Shown: in pieces, positions 4,543 through 7,125 of the stretch
Numbering within the stretch: the stretch's first letter is position 1
How the letters are laid out: each line of letters opens with the position of its first letter
The notes under the pieces: model-generated
The model's database searches: none
The model's input: the letters and a program-made list of their open reading frames with translations, nothing else
Told to the model about the DNA's origin: nothing
Position numbers and translations under genes: made by a program
Assembly (NCBI GenBank): GCA_902803305.1
Contig: CADCPL010000003.1
Span: 1 to 7,125 of the forward strand
Length of the DNA: 7,125 bases
From: an uncultured Lachnospiraceae bacterium
GTDB taxonomy: Bacteria; Bacillota; Clostridia; Lachnospirales; Lachnospiraceae
Direction: 5' to 3'

Positions 4543-7123
4543 CCGGCTGCTCGATCTTATCTGCAGGAAGATGATCATAAATCATCTGTTCAAGCTCTTC
4601 CGAATTGATGGGCTTCGTGATGTATCCGTCAAATCCTGAATCCATGTAGAATTCCTTGGCACCTGCAACGGCGTTTGCCGTAAGACAAATGACGGGAGTA
4701 TCGCCGTTCTTGTTGGAGGGATCCGCATTCATTTCATGAAGTGTCTCGACACCGTCTTTTTCGGGCATCATGTGATCAAGGAATATGATGTCATATTTGT
4801 TCTCGGCAGCAAGCTTTACAGCATCATCGCCGTTATCTGCTGTGTCTATTGCAATGCCTGTCTTGGACAGAAGACCCTTGAACACAACAAGATTTACCGC
4901 CATGTCATCAACGGCAAGGATGCGGGCACCGGGAGCTTTAAACCTGGGTATATATTTCTTGTCGGCAGCGTCGGTATCTTTTGAATCCGGGCTGTAATTG
5001 CCGATAGGATCCCACTTGCGTACGGTCTGTACAAGACTGATCGTGAATTCGGATCCTTTTCCGTATTCACTGTTAACCTCAATGGTGCCGCCCATCATCT
5101 TGATCAGGTTATTGGTGATCGCCATTCCGAGTCCAGTTCCCTGTATGCCGCGGTTCTTCTTTTGATCAAAGCGTTCGAATTCGGTAAAGATGCGTTTTAT
5201 GTTCTCCCTCTTGATACCTATACCGGTATCGATGACGGATATTCGCAGTACGATGCAGTCGTTGATCTTGACATCCTTATCGAATGTCGCGGTCATTTTG
5301 ATGCTTCCTTCGTTCGTATATTTGACGGCATTCGAGAGGATATTGGTGATTATCTGTTTAAGCTTGAGTTCGTCGCCGAACAGAGACCCGGGTATTTCGG
5401 GATCTATTTCCAGTTCAAATTTCAGTCCTTTATTTTCAACCGAAGGTTTTATCATCACGATAAGAGAATCCAAAAGAGAAGTAAAGTCGTATTCGCTTGC
5501 GATGATCTCCATCTTACCGGATTCTATCCTGGACAGATCAAGGATATCGTTTACTATTCCGAGAAGAGCATCACCGGAACTCTTGATGTTGCGGGAATAG
5601 GAGAGGATCTGAGGATCATCGGATTCGCGAAGTATCATCTCGTTCATTCCCAGAACAGCATTGATGGGAGTACGGATCTCATGAGACATACTGGACAGGA
5701 AAGCAGTCTTGGCTTCGTTGGCGGTAACGGCTTTCTCGGTCATACCTATAAGTTTTTCACGTTCCTGTCTTTCCATGGTGATATTCTCAAGCATCCACAG
5801 AAGTCCGGTGATCTTACCGTCAGGCTTTCTCTTCGAAACAATGAATCTTGCTCTTACCCAGATGTCCCCGTAACTTAAGTACTCCGTTGTGAGTGTATCT
5901 GTTTCTTTCATACGCTCCTGTATAGTAGACAGATCCGTAAATTCAATTGCATTCTGCTTTGTGGGATTCTCGGGAAGATTATGCATGATACCCGCAAATA
6001 TCCGGGTCATATTGTGGTCAAGGTTCTTAAGAGCAGCAGCTACTGCCGGAGTTGCACTTTTGATAACGTTGGCATCATCGTTTTCCAGATCAAGATCGAT
6101 GAGAAGCATGTAGATATCGGCGGTCGATGTGAGCAGTGACTGAAGATGATGAGCCTGCGCTTCCCTTCGACCGGAATAATACATGATAAGTGAGAAGACT
6201 AAAAGCGTCAGAACCGTGGCAAATATGGAAAGGAGCATCATCCGCCGGATCGGCCTGTATATCATGTCCGAATCAACCATGGTGATATTATACCAGGAGT
6301 CTTCTATAGCAGCAGAAGTGATAGTGTAATTCCTGCCGTTGTATGAAATGTCAAAACTGGTGTCTGCAGAATAGAGAAGATGGCTCATTACGATTCCGTA
6401 TAGAGATTTACTGTCTTCGACATAGTTTTTACCGACTTCTTCCCGATCACTGTGGGCCACTACCAATCCGTCTTTGGTGACTATGAAGTTGGTCGTGGTG
6501 TCATTGCCACGTGCTGATTCTTCAATGATCTCCTGGATCCTGTCAAGAGTTACATCGATCGCGATAACGTAATCATGATCCGGGATCGTTGTGGACAGAG
6601 TCATTATGATATCGCCTGTATACAGGTCGAGATACGGGTCTACAAGAACGATATCGCCGTCGTTTGCCATGGCTTCGATATACCATGGACGCTCAACAGG
6701 GTTATAATCCGGCTCCGGTATCCACTCGGAACCGTCAAAGAATTTGCCCCTTACGTAAGAATACAGACCCGTTGTGGTCGGGAGCAAAGAGGATTTCAGG
6801 ATAGTTGTTTCATCAATGAGATACTTGTAGATCTCGTCATCGCTTGCTCCGGAATGGATCATTTCATGTTCCACGTAGGCAGAACGTTCGAGAGAATATT
6901 TGGCCGTCGAAAGATAAAGATCGATCGCTTCAACAGTGCCTGCGGCGTTGATCTGGCCGGATTCGAGAATACTGCGCCTTATATATGTGCTCAGGAGCAT
7001 GTGATAGATCAGCACTATAACGATAAAAATGACCGCTATTATCGGAAATACGATCGCTTTCTTCAGTCCGTAGCCGCTGAGGATCTCTTTAAACGGGATT
7101 TTATTCTTATCTGATCGAAAAAA
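4538..7123 (-). CDS. Hybrid sensor histidine kinase with dCache sensor and C-terminal receiver (5' end cut by window)
   Basis: Membrane two-component kinase. Residues are counted from the GTG codon at 7013-7015, but 36 more in-frame residues without a stop continue to the right edge and complete membrane segment 1 (KKAIVFPIIAVIFIVIV and on), so the start lies outside the window. Order: double-Cache sensor (about 12-245, with RPWY at 109-112, DPYLD at 126-130 and AIDV at 152-155); membrane segment 2 (about 258-280); a PAS-like region (about 290-415); HisKA with SHEIRTP and phospho-acceptor H445; HATPase_c with N562 in the N box, DTGIG at 596-600 and GTGLG at 626-630; and a receiver with D703/D704, phospho-acceptor D747 in FLDHMMPEKDG, T779 and K801. 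All catalytic residues appear intact. There is no HPt domain, so an outside phosphotransfer protein or regulator is implied. No HAMP is obvious. The gene is convergent with the peptidase gene. Confidence 0.94.
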   Translation of the reverse strand, partial: FFRSDKNKIPFKEILSGYGLKKAIVFPIIAVIFIVIVLIYHMLLSTYIRRSILESGQINAAGTVEAIDLYLSTAKYSLERSAYVEHEMIHSGASDDEIYKYLIDETTILKSSLLPTTTGLYSYVRGKFFDGSEWIPEPDYNPVERPWYIEAMANDGDIVLVDPYLDLYTGDIIMTLSTTIPDHDYVIAIDVTLDRIQEIIEESARGNDTTTNFIVTKDGLVVAHSDREEVGKNYVEDSKSLYGIVMSHLLYSADTSFDISYNGRNYTITSAAIEDSWYNITMVDSDMIYRPIRRMMLLSIFATVLTLLVFSLIMYYSGRREAQAHHLQSLLTSTADIYMLLIDLDLENDDANVIKSATPAVAAALKNLDHNMTRIFAGIMHNLPENPTKQNAIEFTDLSTIQERMKETDTLTTEYLSYGDIWVRARFIVSKRKPDGKITGLLWMLENITMERQEREKLIGMTEKAVTANEAKTAFLSSMSHEIRTPINAVLGMNEMILRESDDPQILSYSRNIKSSGDALLGIVNDILDLSRIESGKMEIIASEYDFTSLLDSLIVMIKPSVENKGLKFELEIDPEIPGSLFGDELKLKQIITNILSNAVKYTNEGSIKMTATFDKDVKINDCIVLRISVIDTGIGIKRENIKRIFTEFERFDQKKNRGIQGTGLGMAITNNLIKMMGGTIEVNSEYGKGSEFTISLVQTVRKWDPIGNYSPDSKDTDAADKKYIPRFKAPGARILAVDDMAVNLVVFKGLLSKTGIAIDTADNGDDAVKLAAENKYDIIFLDHMMPEKDGVETLHEMNADPSNKNGDTPVICLTANAVAGAKEFYMDSGFDGYITKPINSEELEQMIYDHLPADKIEQPE

Positions 7124-7125
7124 CG

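Noticed and set aside
4530..4561. Imperfect hairpin GATAAAGATC with GATCTTATC as a terminator for the peptidase gene
   Set aside because: The stem is bulged, AT-rich and not followed by Ts, and it lies largely inside the kinase gene.
5162..5878. 238-codon open frame on the + strand within the kinase gene
   Set aside because: It lies antisense to the well-conserved HisKA and HATPase region, has no recognisable domain, and its residues are explained as a shadow of the kinase codons.
6575..7114. 179-codon open frame on the + strand within the kinase sensor region
   Set aside because: Antisense to the dCache domain and first membrane helix; low-complexity residue make-up and no recognisable family.

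Overview
The window looks like a chromosomal segment from a Gram-positive clostridial bacterium, most likely of the Lachnospiraceae. This rests on the style of the chemoreceptor, the clostridial type of membrane-anchored M14 peptidase, frequent AUA codons and strong AGGAGG-type ribosome binding. It is a judgement from recognised protein style, not a database match.

Layout, left to right. (1) A methyl-accepting chemotaxis protein on the + strand fills 2-2455. Its reading frame is open to the left edge, so its true start lies outside the window. Its outer part is built of repeats: three 26-residue helical units, then three tandem copies of a 98-residue Cache-type sensor unit. (2) An AT-rich gap of about 100 bases carries a candidate extended -10 promoter bracketed by an inverted repeat, then a strong ribosome binding site. 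(3) A small DUF805 membrane protein occupies 2553-2909. (4) A strong intrinsic terminator lies at 2937-2968. (5) A membrane-anchored SH3b plus M14 zinc carboxypeptidase-family protein occupies 2981-4531. (6) On the opposite strand, ending 6 bases from the peptidase stop, is a hybrid sensor histidine kinase with a dCache sensor, a PAS-like region, HisKA, HATPase and a receiver domain. It runs from 4538 off the right edge, so its N-terminus is also outside the window.

How they may work together. Three of the four proteins act at the cell surface: a chemoreceptor, a wall- or peptide-cutting enzyme, and a two-component sensor whose dCache domain carries residues in the pattern known for amino-acid binding. 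A theme of peptide or amino-acid sensing and scavenging is possible but is inference only. The genes are not one operon: a terminator separates DUF805 from the peptidase, and the kinase is convergent.

I see no RNA genes, insertion sequences, CRISPR arrays or phage genes. Coding density is high and there is no gene-free stretch longer than about 100 bases. The most unusual element is the triplicated sensor region of the chemoreceptor.
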